This document shows, in pieces, positions 22,791 through 34,085 of a DNA stretch of 64,000 nt. The notes under the pieces were generated by a model. The model ran no database searches and was not told where the DNA came from. It saw nothing but the letters and a program-made list of their open reading frames with translations. Source of the DNA: Ryuthela nishihirai (lineage: Eukaryota; Arthropoda; Arachnida; Araneae; Heptathelidae); contig JAWZYU010000010.1 in the NCBI GenBank assembly GCA_038380435.1, positions 45,294,135 through 45,358,134 of the forward strand. The letters run 5' to 3'. Position numbers and translations under genes: made by a program. Positions within the stretch are counted from its first letter, which is position 1. Each line of letters opens with the position of its first letter.

Positions 22791-23576
22791 TATATAGGGA
22801 GAGGTTGTCATTCACAGGATTCACGGGCTCCATATCTGGGCTTTGCGAGTGGGTCAGTTAAACAGACTGATTATCTTGCTTCACCAATTGCTTCACACAA
22901 GAGACAGAGTAAATTTAAAATAATGTCCCTGTCTTCCTTTGAGCTCAATACAAATTTTAGTGATTTATTTCACCACTAGTATGTTTATTTTTTGGACGCA
23001 GCTAGGAAGATAAGCAGTTTTTAATTATCTTTCCGTTGTTTTTTTCGTGGCATTTTTCAGTTCGCCTCTTTTTTTTTGTCAAAACGGTTATCTCAAGATA
23101 TTTTCCCAATCCGGTTGTCAATCGTAATGAGTTATGTGCCAAATAAAGCTAGTGATGTGGAAATGGCATAAGCTATAAAAATAACATTATAACCTTAATT
23201 TATAATCCTAATAATAATATATGAGGAGAAATTGCAAAACGACTGCTCCACAAGACATGAACTGACCATAAGGAAATTAATATACAGAGCACTGCAAAAT
23301 TGCAATTTCTACGCTATGCTTCTGAGAAGCCAAATTTGAAACTCCCTAAATTCAAAAATTTCATTTTACAGAAAATGTCACTGGTTATTTTCAGTGATAT
23401 TTTTCTATCTAATTGAATTTTTCAAGGAAATTTCGATTTACAAAAATATTTATTCAGGATTTAAAGAGCTAGTGAATCTAGACCACACAGGAATATTAAG
23501 CAAACCAACAGGTTAAAAGGAAAATTTGGGCTTACTGAGACCCTTAAACCCTTTCAAAGTTGAAATAGGATGATAA

Positions 23577-23941
23577 TTGAGGTGTTTTATCTCTGAGCGG
23601 CTCTTTTTTTTTGCACACAATGAGTTAAATAGCCAGGTTACAATGACCCGAAGGCTCAAAGAAGTTTGAGGGGAGGGGATCTACTGGAACAGTTGTTGGA
23701 AGACAGATGATAGCCTCCCGTCAAGGCCATCCAGTGTATTCTTTAGCGTGCACAGGGTATGGCTCTCTTGCACACGGGGCCACGGCTTAACATCCTATCC
23801 GACGGACGATAGCATTTCCAAATCCAACGGTATACCTTAATGACCGAGGGCGGAGAGTGCGGAGATAAATCTCAAGGCTGATCCAGACAAGACTCGAGAA
23901 CTACAGATTACGAGCCTACCGACTGAGCCACTCCCGACCCT
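23577..23941 (-). repeat. SINE-A, near full length
   Basis: Minus-strand copy from GTTTTATCTCTGAGCGGCTC (3' end) to CGACTGAGCCACTCCCGACC (complement of the A-box side). All body blocks are present and moderately diverged. Between 22800 and 23577 nothing else is recognised; 23945-24875 is also unassigned AT-rich DNA. Confidence 0.88.
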
Positions 23942-24879
23942 AGGGTGATAGTACTCAGTATTGATAGAGATTTAAGTTCTTAGAGTGTAGAGGTAGATCA
24001 TAGAAAAGCTGAAAAGCATGAGAGAAAGAGGGAGGGAAGGCGAATGTATGAGATTTTCACATGGCACAGTTATTGGCAATATTATGCAAATGTGTGAAAA
24101 TATGAATATTTAAATAAATATATTTACCTTTTGACGCTTTCTCCTACCTTCTTGCTCAAAATTCATTTGAAGTAGTTAGGAAAGGGACTCAAAAAACTTG
24201 ATTTTTGTGACATTTAATAACGACGTCGCCTTTAAATGTTCATCTTAAGAAACATTTTTTCTTCAAAATATGCGAACAGTTTAGAAAAAAAAAAATCTGC
24301 ATACTTCTAAAATTATCATACATTTATTTCAGCAAACGATTTTCTATAAGAAGCAACGTGTTTCAATTAGCTTTTGAGGCTAATTCATATGTCCAGCAAC
24401 GCTGCGAAGTGCTTCGGTTTCCACAACCTTTTAAATATTAAACAAATGTGACGAAAATGGGAATCGAATGAGAACTTTCATTTATTTCAAAAATATTTTT
24501 CTCCGTTAAAAAGAGCTATATTTGACTCTATGAAGCTCTTAATTTCTTCTTCCACTGGCTAAATGGAAAACTCCCAAATGATGTGGTATTTTTAACAAAT
24601 TTAAAATCGTTAAAACTTATCGAAGAAAACTAGTGGAGATTATAAGCCGATACAAGAATTCCATTAAAACACAGCGATCGAATGCAAAGGACTGACACAC
24701 CTATAACTATTACAAAGCAACACCAACAGAACAATCGATGCCCACAAATGGCGCCCAGGAGACACGTGACAGCGGCAACCAATAGAAATCGATATCCTCG
24801 TTTGTATATTGCTATCCCTATATTGGACCACTATAGATTTTGAGTCTGGTATGCTATCGTCTGAGGAAACTTCTGACCC

Positions 24880-24919
24880 TAAAATAAAAGACTTCTACCT
24901 GTAGAGGTCTTTTATTTTA
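24880..24919. repeat. 40-bp near-perfect palindrome
   Basis: TAAAATAAAAGACTTCTAC and its inverted copy with one mismatch, separated by CT. It stands immediately before a decayed SINE-A. Confidence 0.8.
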
Positions 24920-25180
24920 CGGGTATAGAGGTTCTAATGGAGCGTGCTCGCATTGATGTTCCCAGGTTTGAGTACACAATCCGCTGAAGTTGAGATTTTC
25001 TCCTCTAACTTCAACCCTGTCCCCAGTGAGGAAAGAGCCACCGTCCTACAGGGGAACAAAAATCAGTAACCCCATGTGCAGCTGAGCATATCTTGTGTCT
25101 GTTAAAGAACACATTAGATGGCTGAGACCGAAGGATCTTTATCCTAATAACTAAGTGAATCTCTTTCGCCAACCTTCTCC
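24920..25180 (+). repeat. Decayed SINE-A
   Basis: Plus-strand blocks survive in order: GATGTTCCCAGGTTTGAGTA (B box), GAAGTTGAGATTT, a GTTAAAGAACACATTAGATGG block and CTTTCGCCAACCTTCTCC. It is strongly diverged, implying an old copy. Confidence 0.65.
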
Positions 25181-25189
25181 AAGGGGCAG

Positions 25190-25262
25190 GGGTTGGCTCA
25201 GTCGGTAAGACGCCAGGCTAGTAATCTTTCGTTCCCACGTTCGAGCCCAACCTGTGGCAGCG
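25190..25262 (+). repeat. tRNA-like head of SINE-A without body
   Basis: GGTTGGCTCAGTCGGTAAGA (A box), CCAGGCTAGTAATCTTTCG and a B-box-like CGTTCGAGCCC. The loop reads CTAGTAA where other copies have CTCGTAA. The acceptor stem does not close convincingly, so it is more likely a 3'-truncated SINE than a functional tRNA gene. The next kilobase (25265-26320) has no recognised feature. Confidence 0.65.
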
Positions 25263-26389
25263 TTTTTCAAACTCTCATGATACAATGAATGCAATTGTAT
25301 TTGAATGAAAACATTAGAAATGCATTAATTGTGACCAGTGTCATGTACTGCAGCGAAATATGTATTTAGTGTATTTTCCTCGAAGGTAAGTTATTATTAG
25401 TATTTTAAAAACAGATTTGAAATTTTCGTCAGTTACTTAGAAAACAAATTATGTTTTTTAAGTTCTAACAAATCATTACAATTCAGATTTGAAAATATTA
25501 TATTTCGCTATATTCTCGTTAATGTTCCAGATTATTCAAACTTTAACAATTCGGAGAGTTCACTTAATTCAGAAATCAGGTCTTCTCTGAGCTTGTTTAT
25601 GCGAGCATTGAATTATTCGAAATTATCGTTATTGCCCTGTATAATTTCTTATTGTTGACAGCCTTATCTTTACTCAGAATTTACCATAGTGCAAAGTGAA
25701 TGACAACTAGAAAGACTACGAGACAGAGCAATTAAAGCTTCAACAGTTTCAAAGATCATTGGTTGCTTGAGAAATGATCAAGAGCAGTGGTTGCTTGAGA
25801 GAGATCTGTAACAGTGGTTCCAAACTTTTTAGGCCTCATGGACGGCTACTAAGTCTCATTCTTTCTGCGGATCCTCTTTCATCATTACCTGATACATTCT
25901 AACTAAAAGATAGATTTTTGCAACGAGGATTTCTTGTCCCAAAAGGAATGGGTCATATCTCTAACGGGTTAAACCCCGTCCATAAGTTTGGAGAGTAACG
26001 TTAGTACGTTCATAACTTTTCCCATTGACAACGTATTATTCCATTCCCAACTCTAAATCGATGACGTACTATTCCATTCACAAAGTAGGCGATGGAAGCG
26101 CCCCCAGAAATTTCTGATACTTGCAGAAATATTACTCCCAAACCATTGCAGTTAGGAACGCGATCTCTTAACCCAACATGGCTAGAACTAAGTGGGACCA
26201 CCACACCAAATTTACGACAAATCGCTCAAATACCCGCGAATCCATAGGGTAACAGAAAATTTCCGCCACCAAGGACGTAAAGAAACGAGTGTCCCCCTGT
26301 TCAAAATTAGGCCTGTTGTATACACTGCTCAGAATGGAAATCGCAACATCAAGAGGGAATTGAAGTAGAGATATATAAATCTCTGGAGA

Positions 26390-27480
26390 CAATCAGCCAC
26401 CAGATATATGCAAATCATCAAAGTTCCACAGGGAATTTACATGTGACACCCAACAATGACATGAATAAATACAGCCATGAGCTGGTATCATAGCACGACT
26501 GACAGTGAGGTGGGAGTACATGCTGTGAAAATTTCGAAACATGCCTTGGAGACTGGCAGGCAACTGACGCCTTCTGCGAGAGAGCAGATCGTCGATATGC
26601 AAGAGCTCAGGTTGAGTCTTCTATCAATTGCTGCATGGGCATAATGTGATCATCAACGCATAGGGCAGATGAGTCAGTCAACACGTGGGACACAATGTGA
26701 GCACAGTGCAACAGTGCATCTCACACAACAACAAAGAGCACCAAATGACATGAAAGACAGGTACGGGACCAGAATGCCACACCACAGGATGTGAAGATCA
26801 CATGATCTATAGGAGGGCGTTTCGTGACCCTTTCATAACAGCAACTGTGCTGAAGAGTGATTTACAGACCACTACGGATACTATGATCTCCACACAAAAT
26901 ATTAGACATCATTTACATGACGTAGGAATAAGGGCGAGGTATCCAGACTGGCATCTGCTGTTGCAGAGACATCACCAGTTACGCCATCTCCACTGATGTT
27001 GAGCGAGACAATATTGGACTATGGAATGGAGGAAAGAGTGTTGTTGACAAACGATCCCAATTATGTTTCAGCATGTGGGATAGCCATTTGTCTCCATGGC
27101 GTCAGCAATAACACAAGGAACCCTATTCCATTAGCCATCAATACGTTTCCCAACTGTGGTACAGTGGTATTATGTGGTATCACATATGGTGTGGGATGGC
27201 GGCCAGACACCTCTGCTCCATGTTTCTGGCATGCTAAGGCGAGACATTATATCGATGACATCGTTAATCCTGTGTCACGACCCTTCCTTACCACTATACC
27301 TAGACTGATTCTGCAGCAGAACAATGCCACCCTATACTCTACATGTGCAACAATGGACAAGCCTTCTCTTATGGGATGGGGGAAACATCATGTAGAACAA
27401 GTCTTTTGTTCTCATAGTCCAAGTTCTCGCATAGCCCAAATTCAGGGGGGAAAGTTCTGAAGGACCCTACCCACTCTGGG
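26390..27480 (+). pseudogene. Degenerate Tc1-like transposase
   Basis: The plus strand, read across several frames, shows the Tc1 layout in order: YRRAFRDPFITATVL (end of the DNA-binding region), IRHHLHDVGIRARYPDWHLL, a decayed central part and LILQQNNATLYST near 27300-27345, the counterpart of Q-Q-D-N-A-P. The catalytic Asp of that block is Asn. The frame changes several times and stops are frequent. It differs in sequence from the Tc1-like gene at 19-20 kb and from the one at 33 kb, so at least three Tc1 lineages are present. Confidence 0.7.
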
Positions 27481-27617
27481 GAGAAACTCATGCTACATTT
27501 GCACGCCACTACACAAGCAACAAAGGACAGGTAATATGATTAGTGACAAGACCCAGATGTTCTGCAAGAATGCACTACATCAATAGGAATAATGCCATGT
27601 TTTACCACTATCCACTG

Positions 27618-28238
27618 TCGTGGCTGAACAATACTATAGAAGTAAAGTCCAGCCTTTGGCAAAACCTAACTATAATCTTCGTCCTGGGTCGCCACAAAGA
27701 AGGATATTGAGAATCCAAGTTTATGTGGGGCCCGTGAAGGGGCAACAATGAACAGTATATGTATGAGACAAGAACCACTAGTTCTGCCTGAAGCACTACC
27801 AGTATAGGGAAATGCCATATTCACCACTAACTATGGTCAGGGGCAAGACAGTACCATATAGATACAGCTCATCCCCAACTACCTAATGGCGAACAGTACT
27901 ATAGGAGTAAAGCTCATCCATCTGTCAAAACCAAAATTAAATCTGCGCCCCGGCTAGCCACAAACAAGGATATATAGATCCAAGTTGCCTCAGCTCCCAT
28001 GGTGGGAACTCTTAGTCGGGCCCTACTGTCAGGGCCCTGTCCAACATGACCGGACCAAGTTAGTCAGCAGGGCCCTCAACTTCTGAGATAGAAGTCTTAG
28101 CCTGTCCAACCAGGGCCCAAACCAATCAGCAGAGCCTTCGACTTCGATGGGCCCTCAAGCACCCCCCCCCACACACACACACACACACACACCACCACCA
28201 CCACCACCACCATGACAAGGTGATTCCCTCTCGGAGGG
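27618..28238 (+). repeat. Dispersed repeat, two internal units plus a copy at 32.7 kb
   Basis: Units of about 105 bp at 27618-27722 and 27886-27990 share AACA(A/G)TACTATAG(A/G)AGTAAAG and AGCCACAAA-AAGGATAT. The segment from 27955 (ACAAACAAGGATATA) through AGTCGGGCCCTACTGTCAGG to the A/C-rich tract recurs at 32735-32975 in the same orientation. It lies next to the 3' side of the minus-strand LINE and may be its 3' UTR, or the body of another element. Confidence 0.6.
28170..28212. repeat. (AC)n-(ACC)n microsatellite
   Basis: A C run, then about 11 AC units, then seven ACC units. Open frames across it on the minus strand are Val/Cys/Gly repeats and not genes. Confidence 0.95.
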
Positions 28239-28654
28239 TAACAATGGACACCTCTCTTTATTTTGGGCTGGGGGGCGGGTCCCCAAGGACCCACCCACCA
28301 GCCCAAAATGGAGAAAGCACGTATTCCGTCTCGCGACACTACACGTGCTTGGCAAGAGAAGCCTGGGAGTAGAAGATGAAGTTTGTCTCAGAGGAGAGCA
28401 GTAGGGACTTGGAGTATGGGTGGTGTTAAAGGGGGTGCAGAATGCAGCCCGGGTTGAAAGTAGAAAATAAGATAAAGAGCTAAAGCAGCTCCGGTCTTAA
28501 AGTAGTGAGTCCCAGAGCCGGCAGACAAGCCAGTCCATGTCCCTCAGATGTGCCCTGACTCGGAACTTTCGATGGACACTGTGACCGCCTCGCCTGCTAC
28601 CTCATTGATCGCCTGGGAGCTCCTGAGTTCGTTAGCGAACCCTTCCGTAATCAG

Positions 28655-29930
28655 TCACCTGAGGATATAGTGCCCGACATCTACATCTGGAGCCCCACAG
28701 CCGCAGTTACTATGGGTAGCGATCTTAAAGTGCTCCAGATATTTTGGGAAACTCCCATGTCCCATCAGGACCTGTGTCAAATAGTGGTCTGAGGACATCA
28801 GGGACAGACTAACCCTTTTCAAGAATGTCTTTGTTTGAAGACCATTCTCAGTCGTATCCCACAGCCTTTGCCACTCAACAATTTCTCTTCGACATAGTAT
28901 AGACTTCAGGGTAGTTTTTGAAGTCTTAACCGCTATCACAGCTTGAGTATTATTACCTGCTGAGCGGGCCAGTTGGTCTTCCTGCTCGTTCCCCTCATGA
29001 CCTACGTGTGCCTTGATCCAAGAGAAGGAAACTCTGGGCATGTTATGATTACCCAGGATGCGCTTGATCTCGTTAACAGTTTGATGCCTGTTGTTTACAT
29101 CTTCAAGCGCTTGCAGAGCTGCCTGGCTGTCCATGTACAGTCGCTCAAATAAATATCCAAACACTGTGGTTGATTACAGAATTCAGAAAAAATATCTGGC
29201 AACGATTTTTTTAGAAATTAGTGATCTGGCAACCTTCGTGTCACGTGACACGAAGGTTACCAGATCACCAATTTCTAAAAGAATCGTTGCCAGATATTTT
29301 TTCTGAATTCTGTAATCAACCACAGTGTTCGGATATTTATTTGAGCGACTGTACAGCTGGATGTCACTATTGTGACTGCCGTCATAGAGGGCACATTTAA
29401 GGGCCTCTCTGATGACAAGCAGCTCTGCTTGGAAGGCTGATCCATTATTTGAAACCTTCCTATTATAGTCATACACTTTGGTTCCTTGATTGTAGACAGT
29501 GTAGGCTAAGCCCACACCATCCTCGCTCTTGGAACCATCAGTGTCTATCTCAATTCCTAATCCTAATGGTAACTCCATTGACCATGACACACAGTCTTCT
29601 GGTGGGATGGATATCCCACTTAGCAGTATTTGTCTCGTAATTCTCGGGGTCATACTGGACTCCAAGGAATGTTGCTTTCTCCTTAGCGTGCAGGACTCTG
29701 AAAATGGTCGCTTCTGTACCGACCGTCAAAAATAGCGGAGGGATCCCTGCTAACACCAGTAGCATCTGTAGATATGGTCCTATAGGCCCTGGTGATTCGC
29801 AGTAAAGCCGGTTGTTGGGCTGCAATCAGCTTTCTACACGTGATGGAGTGGTCTGTTGGGCACCCACTAGGCACCACTAGGCAGGTTATCTGAAATAAGC
29901 TCAAGTGCACCACTAGGGTGTCTAGTGGTG
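28655..29930 (-). pseudogene. LINE 3' part with RNase H domain (R1/I-like)
   Basis: Reading down the minus strand: RKLIAAQQPALLRITRAYRT and VLAGIPPLFL (the segment between reverse transcriptase and RNase H in R1/Jockey/I-type LINEs), then IDTDGSKSEDGVG and FQAELLVIREAL (RNase H motifs with Asp and Glu), YMDSQAALQAL (third acid), WIKAHVGHEGNEQEDQLA (His motif), and a tail with SSDHYLTQVLMGHG and a Cys-rich CGCGAPDVDVGH. RNase H removes the RNA template during reverse transcription. The copy lacks the endonuclease and most of the reverse transcriptase, has frameshifts near 29680, and is split by a palindromic MITE at 29138-29351. Confidence 0.88.
29138..29351. mobile_element. 214-bp palindromic MITE inserted in the RNase H domain
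   Basis: The sequence is a near-perfect palindrome centred on TCACGTGA (29241-29248), starting CAGTCGCTCAAATAAATATC at each end, with TA on both sides (29136-29137 and 29352-29353). Removing it together with one TA joins the RNase H reading frame exactly, between I-Q-L and Y-M-D-S. This shows a Tc1/mariner-type TA insertion. There is no loop: the element consists only of two inverted ends. Confidence 0.95.
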
Positions 29931-29948
29931 CACTTGAGCTTATTTCAG
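29890..29948. repeat. Perfect 27-bp hairpin with 5-nt loop
   Basis: CTGAAATAAGCTCAAGTGCA-CCACTAG at 29890-29916 is followed by GGTGT and an exact inverted copy at 29922-29948. It marks the junction between the minus-strand LINE and the plus-strand LINE. The short phrase CACTAGG(C/G) is also repeated just left of it (29866-29880). Confidence 0.9.
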
Positions 29949-29949
29949 A

Positions 29950-30505
29950 AAGAAGGAACTGCAGGAATGTCCTTAATTAGTACTCTACTAGTCCTAATAG
30001 AAAGGATTACAGAGAGCTTAATAAACGTGTAAAGAATCAGTAAGCTACTGATAAGAATATTTGGCTTGATGGCTTGGCTGACAAAGCCAACGAAGCAGTT
30101 AAACAACAGAACAACGGAGAGCTGTACCAGATAGTTAATGTTTTCTATGGTAGAAAACTGACAGGGATACAGAGATTGAAGGATAAACAAGATAAGGTTA
30201 TAGAAGGTGAGGATTCTGTCATGGCTAGGTGGGCTGAGCATTTCAGTGATGTTCTAAACAATGTGCTTAGTTCTACTCCAATTATTTATAGTGATGACAG
30301 ATGCATTGGTGACTTTAATGTTCGCCCTAAAACACAATCTGAATTTTTTTGACTATTTCTAAATTTCAACTACATAAATCCGTAGGGGTAGAGAAAATTA
30401 TTACGGAAATGCATAGAGTGGGGAATGTTTCTGTTACCACTTGTATGACTGAAATTTTGAATATCTTTTGTGATAAAGGTATTTTTACCAGAGCTATTAT
30501 TATGT
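29950..30505 (+). pseudogene. LINE copy 1, truncated at both ends
   Basis: This piece is clearly homologous to 30941-31380 of the next LINE: LYQIVNVFYGRKLTGIQ, GEDSVMARWAEHFSDVLNN and DDRCIGDFNVRPKTQSE correspond residue by residue. It covers the linker between endonuclease and reverse transcriptase and the first reverse transcriptase residues. It breaks off at 30505, right after the segment encoding T-R-A-I-I-I. A frameshift near 30345 ends its open frame. Confidence 0.85.
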
Positions 30506-30940
30506 TGTGACCCCCCCCCCACTTGTATATTTTTAGGGCGGCACAACCTTTAGGCCATGATGCGTTCCTTGCTGTAACAATCAAAGCAAATTCCTGGACA
30601 CACAATCAAGCTAACAGACATTGCAATAATGAGAACTGAGATAATTTTTCAGTTAACAATAAAATACACATTTATTAACAAAATTACCTTCAAACATTCT
30701 ACACATGTGCAGTTCCCACTTTTGGGACAAATTCAACAATGTCTCTAGCATGGCCCCTTTCAAACAGCATGGCCCTTTTCAACTGTCCATAATGAAGAGC
30801 TACTTGCTCGTGACTCTGACAGTCCCTAACAGTTAAGACAGTTTTACTCTAGTTGCCGTGACGGCCGTTCACAGAAATACATTCAAATGCCAAAAGAAAA
30901 GCGGAGCCAGTTCCATTGCAGTACAGTACCCCCAAGAAAG
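30506..30940. other. Unassigned insert between the two LINE copies
   Basis: 435 bp starting with a C run (GTTGTGACCCCCCC) and containing AACAATAAAATACAC. It matches neither LINE copy and no other repeat in the window. It could be a small LTR or filler at the junction. Confidence 0.35.
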
Positions 30941-32730
30941 CCCACAAAGCTGAGGAAGCAGTTAAGCAGCACAACAGCAGAGAGTTGTACCAGATAGTTA
31001 ATGTTTTATCTGGTAGAAAACCGACAGGCATACACGGATTGCAGGATAAACAAGGTAAGGTTATAGAAGGGGAGGATTCTGTCATGGCTAGGTGGGCTGA
31101 GCATTTCAGTGATGTTCTAAACAATGTGGTTAGTTTTACTCCCATTGTTTGCAATGATGATAGATGCATTGGTGGCTTTAATGTTGGCCCTATAACACAA
31201 TCTGAAGTTATTTTGGCTATTTCTAAACTTAAACTTCATAAATCCCCAGGGGTAGATGAAATTACTACAGAAATGCTTAAAGCTGGGAATGTTTCGGTTA
31301 CCACATGGATGACTGAAATTTTGAATATACTTTACGATAAAGGCATGGTTCCTAAGGATTTTACCAGAGCTATTATTATCCCTATTTTCAAAAAAGGTGA
31401 TCGCAGTTCTTGTGCTAACTACAGGGATATCAGCCTACTCTCTGTTCCAGGGAAAGTTTTTTCCGTGATTGTGCTTAATACAATTAAGAATCTGGTTGAC
31501 AGGCAATTGCGTGATGAGCAATGTGGATTCAGAAGTGGTAGGGGATGTGTAGATCAGATATTTTCACTTAGGCAGATTCTTGAGAAATGTTTAGAGTTTC
31601 AGAAACCTTTGGTTGCTAGCTTTGTTGATTTCAAAAAGTCTTTCGACTCTGTTGATCGTCATAATTTGTGGTTGATTGTGAGATCATATGGTATACCAGA
31701 CAAGTTAGTTACCATAATGAAAGCTCTCTATAATAACACTGAGTCGTGTGTGAGAGTTGGTAAGGCTTGTAGCAATTGGTTTAGCATTACTTCTGGTGTT
31801 CGACAAGGGTGCATTTTGTCTCCTTTTCTCTTTAGTTTGGTTATTGATTATGTTATGCGAAATTCACTTCAAGGGAAAGATTTTGGCCTTAAATGGGCTG
31901 GAGATACGAAAATTTCTGATTTAGAATATGCTGATGATTTAGCCCTTTTGGCAAATGATGTTGATGAGATGAACTCTTTCATTCGAGCTGTTGATGAGAC
32001 TGGTAGTAGAGTAGGTTTGGTTATAAACAGAGAGAAAACTAAAGTGATGAAAATTGGTCAGGCAGGCTGTGATTCAGTTCATCTGAATGGTTGCAGTCTT
32101 GAGCAGGTGTCACAGTTTAATTATCTTGGGAGCTATGTAACAGATAATGGTGATGTGCGGCATGAGATTAACAGACGAATAGGGATTGCTGCCGGGACTG
32201 TTAAGAATCTACGGAGGGTGTGGAGAAATAGGCGTATACACCTAAAGACTAAAATTAGGCTGTATAATAGTTTGGTTCTTTCTAGGGTTAGTTATGGTAG
32301 TGAAACTTGGACACTTTGTAAACAAGATAACAGGAACTAGATGCTTTTGATTCCTGATGCTTACGCAGTATCTTGGGCATTAGGTGGTTCAGCTTTGTAA
32401 CTAATGATGAGGTTAGTCAAAGGAGTCTGCAACCTCCTTTAAGCAGCATATTCTGCAGAGAGAGACTCCGCTGGTTTGGCCATGTTGCCCGTATGGATAA
32501 TTATAGATTGGCGAATAGGGTTATGAACAGTGTGCCTAAAGTCCTCAGAAAGGAGGGGAGACCTAGGATGCGGTGGGCAGGCAATGTCAAACAGGACCTT
32601 ATTAGAATATGTGTTCAGTGGCCTGATGCAGTAAATGTTGCTCAGGATAGACTTGCTTGGAGAACTAAATTGCACGGTCTGGTTGTACCTCCGTAGCCCA
32701 TGGCTGCTTGAGGATGATGATGATGATGGA
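30941..32730 (+). pseudogene. LINE copy 2: reverse transcriptase, nearly intact
   Basis: A single frame is open from about 30941 to 32340. It holds the palm and fingers motifs in order: FRSGRGCVDQIFSLRQI, FVDFKKSFDSVDRHNLW (motif A Asp), SGVRQGCILSPFLFSLVIDY (motif B) and LEYADDLALLA (motif C, the catalytic YADD). The C-terminal part (32343-32696) reads RLRWFGHVARMD and GRPRMRWAGNVKQDL, typical of RTE-like LINEs; this clade is tentative. A one-base shift near 32335 and a stop replacing an expected Trp separate the two parts. The 5' side lacks the endonuclease. The 3' end is a (GAT)n tail at 32712-32730, as left by target-primed reverse transcription. Confidence 0.9.
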
Positions 32731-32734
32731 CTGC

Positions 32735-32975
32735 CAAAAACAAGGATATAGAATCCAAGTTGCCTCGGCCCCCGTGACTGGGACTCTTAGTCGGGACCTA
32801 CTGTCAGGGCCCTGTCCAACATAATCAGACCTAGTCAGTCAGCAGGGTCCTCAACTACTGAGATGGAAGCCTTAGCCATGTCCAACCGTTGCCCTATCCG
32901 GTCAGCACAGCTTTCGACTTCAATAGGCTCTCAAGCCCCCCACTTCGATAAGGTGGTCCCGTATTGGGAGGGGGG
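32735..32975 (+). repeat. Second copy of the 27.96-kb dispersed repeat
   Basis: Shares AACAAGGATATAGA, CCAAGTTGCCTC, GGACTCTTAGTCGGG and CTGTCAGGGCCCTGTCCAAC with 27955-28160, with scattered changes. It starts directly after the (GAT)n tail of the LINE and ends in a G run. Confidence 0.8.
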
Positions 32976-32999
32976 GGGGGGTACTAGACAACAGAAGGT

Positions 33000-33803
33000 G
33001 ATACTGTGGCCCAACTCACCCGTAATTTGAATGCTGGTGATGGGAGTAATGTGTCACAACACACAGTATATCGAACCCTGCTGAAAATGGGACTGTGTAG
33101 CTGCAAGCCACTCCAAGTGTCCATGGTAACCACGGTTTACTGTCGAAAGAGCCTACAACGGGCACGAAAGCATCAAAACTGGATCTTGAATGATTGGAAT
33201 CTGGTCCAATGAATCTCATTTCCTGTTGCACCATGTGGACGTCATTTACCTGGGGAAGTAATGGCACCAGGATGAACCGTGGGACGAAGGCAAATCAATG
33301 GAGGAAGTGTAATGCTTTGGACAATGTTCTGCTGAGAAACCCTGGGTCCAGTCATTCATGTGCAAGAAACTATAATGTCTACCACCTACGTAAACATCAT
33401 TGCAGACCAGGTACATCCTTTCATGGTAATGGCATATCCCTCGAGTAGTACCTTCTTTCAGCAGGATAATGCGCCATTCTATACTGCCCAGATTGTTCGA
33501 GAATGGTTCGCAGAACATGAGAATGATTTCCAGGTATTGTCCTGGCCTCCTAATTCTCAAACATCAATCCAATCGAGCCTCTGTGGTTTCTGTTGGAACA
33601 GCATATCCGATCTGCAGTGGCTCAACCACGTAACTTACAAGAGTTAAAAGATCTGCTGGTAAAGTGTTGCTACCAGATACCACACGACACCTTTAGAAAT
33701 CATGTAGTGTCCATGCCTCGCCGGATAAGAGCTGCTTTGGTGGCACGTGGAGGAGAAACATCATATTAGGCAGGTGGTCATAATATTTTGGTTTTTGGGT
33801 GTA
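33000..33803 (+). pseudogene. Second Tc1-like transposase in the nest
   Basis: The plus strand shows AQLTRNLNAGDGSNVSQHTVYRTLLKMG (DNA-binding part), a WSNESHFLLHHVD block where W-S-D-E-S is expected (first catalytic Asp replaced by Asn), NGGSVMLW, TFFQQDNAPFYTAQIVREWF with its Asp kept, then after a frameshift NPIEPLWFLLEQHI (third acid kept) and SMPRRIRAALVARGG at the end. The order and the M-P-R-R-I...A-R-G-G end are typical of Tc1 transposases of about 340 residues. The right end of its transposon reads GGTGGTCATAATATTTTGG, just before 33803. The left end is missing. Confidence 0.88.
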
Positions 33804-34085
33804 GCTTCCATCCTCTCCATTTCAGGCATATACATCACTTCCTTCGTGGTGTTGCGATTTCCACTTTGAGCAGTGTATTGAGATTCTTTAGCTGTTGTTA
33901 ATTTATTGGCTATTTTGAAATTAAATCTAAATTTTGAGGGGAGAAATTTAACACCCCAGAAAAATTATGCCATCAGCAGCCAATCACAGCTTGTTATCAG
34001 CATGATACAGCCAGTGCTGCCCTACTGAATTCAAATAATTCCAGTCAAGAGCATTAAAATTTGATACTGTTATGTAATTGCATTA

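Larger units (their letters stand above)
26323..33875 (+). mobile_element. Tc1-like element with about 6 kb of later insertions
   Basis: The left end, CACTGCTCAGAATGGAAATC at 26323, and the right end read inward from 33875, CACTGCTCAAAGTGGAAATC, match as terminal repeats with TA outside each. The element's own DNA is about 26323-27480 plus about 33804-33875. Everything between is foreign: a dispersed repeat, a minus-strand LINE, two plus-strand LINE pieces and a second Tc1-like element. Confidence 0.65.

Noticed and set aside
25190..25262. Functional tRNA gene
   Set aside because: A and B boxes are present but the acceptor stem does not pair and the sequence is the head of the SINE-A family.
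28097..28355. 80- and 66-codon minus-strand frames with Val/Cys repeats
   Set aside because: They run across the (AC)n-(ACC)n microsatellite.
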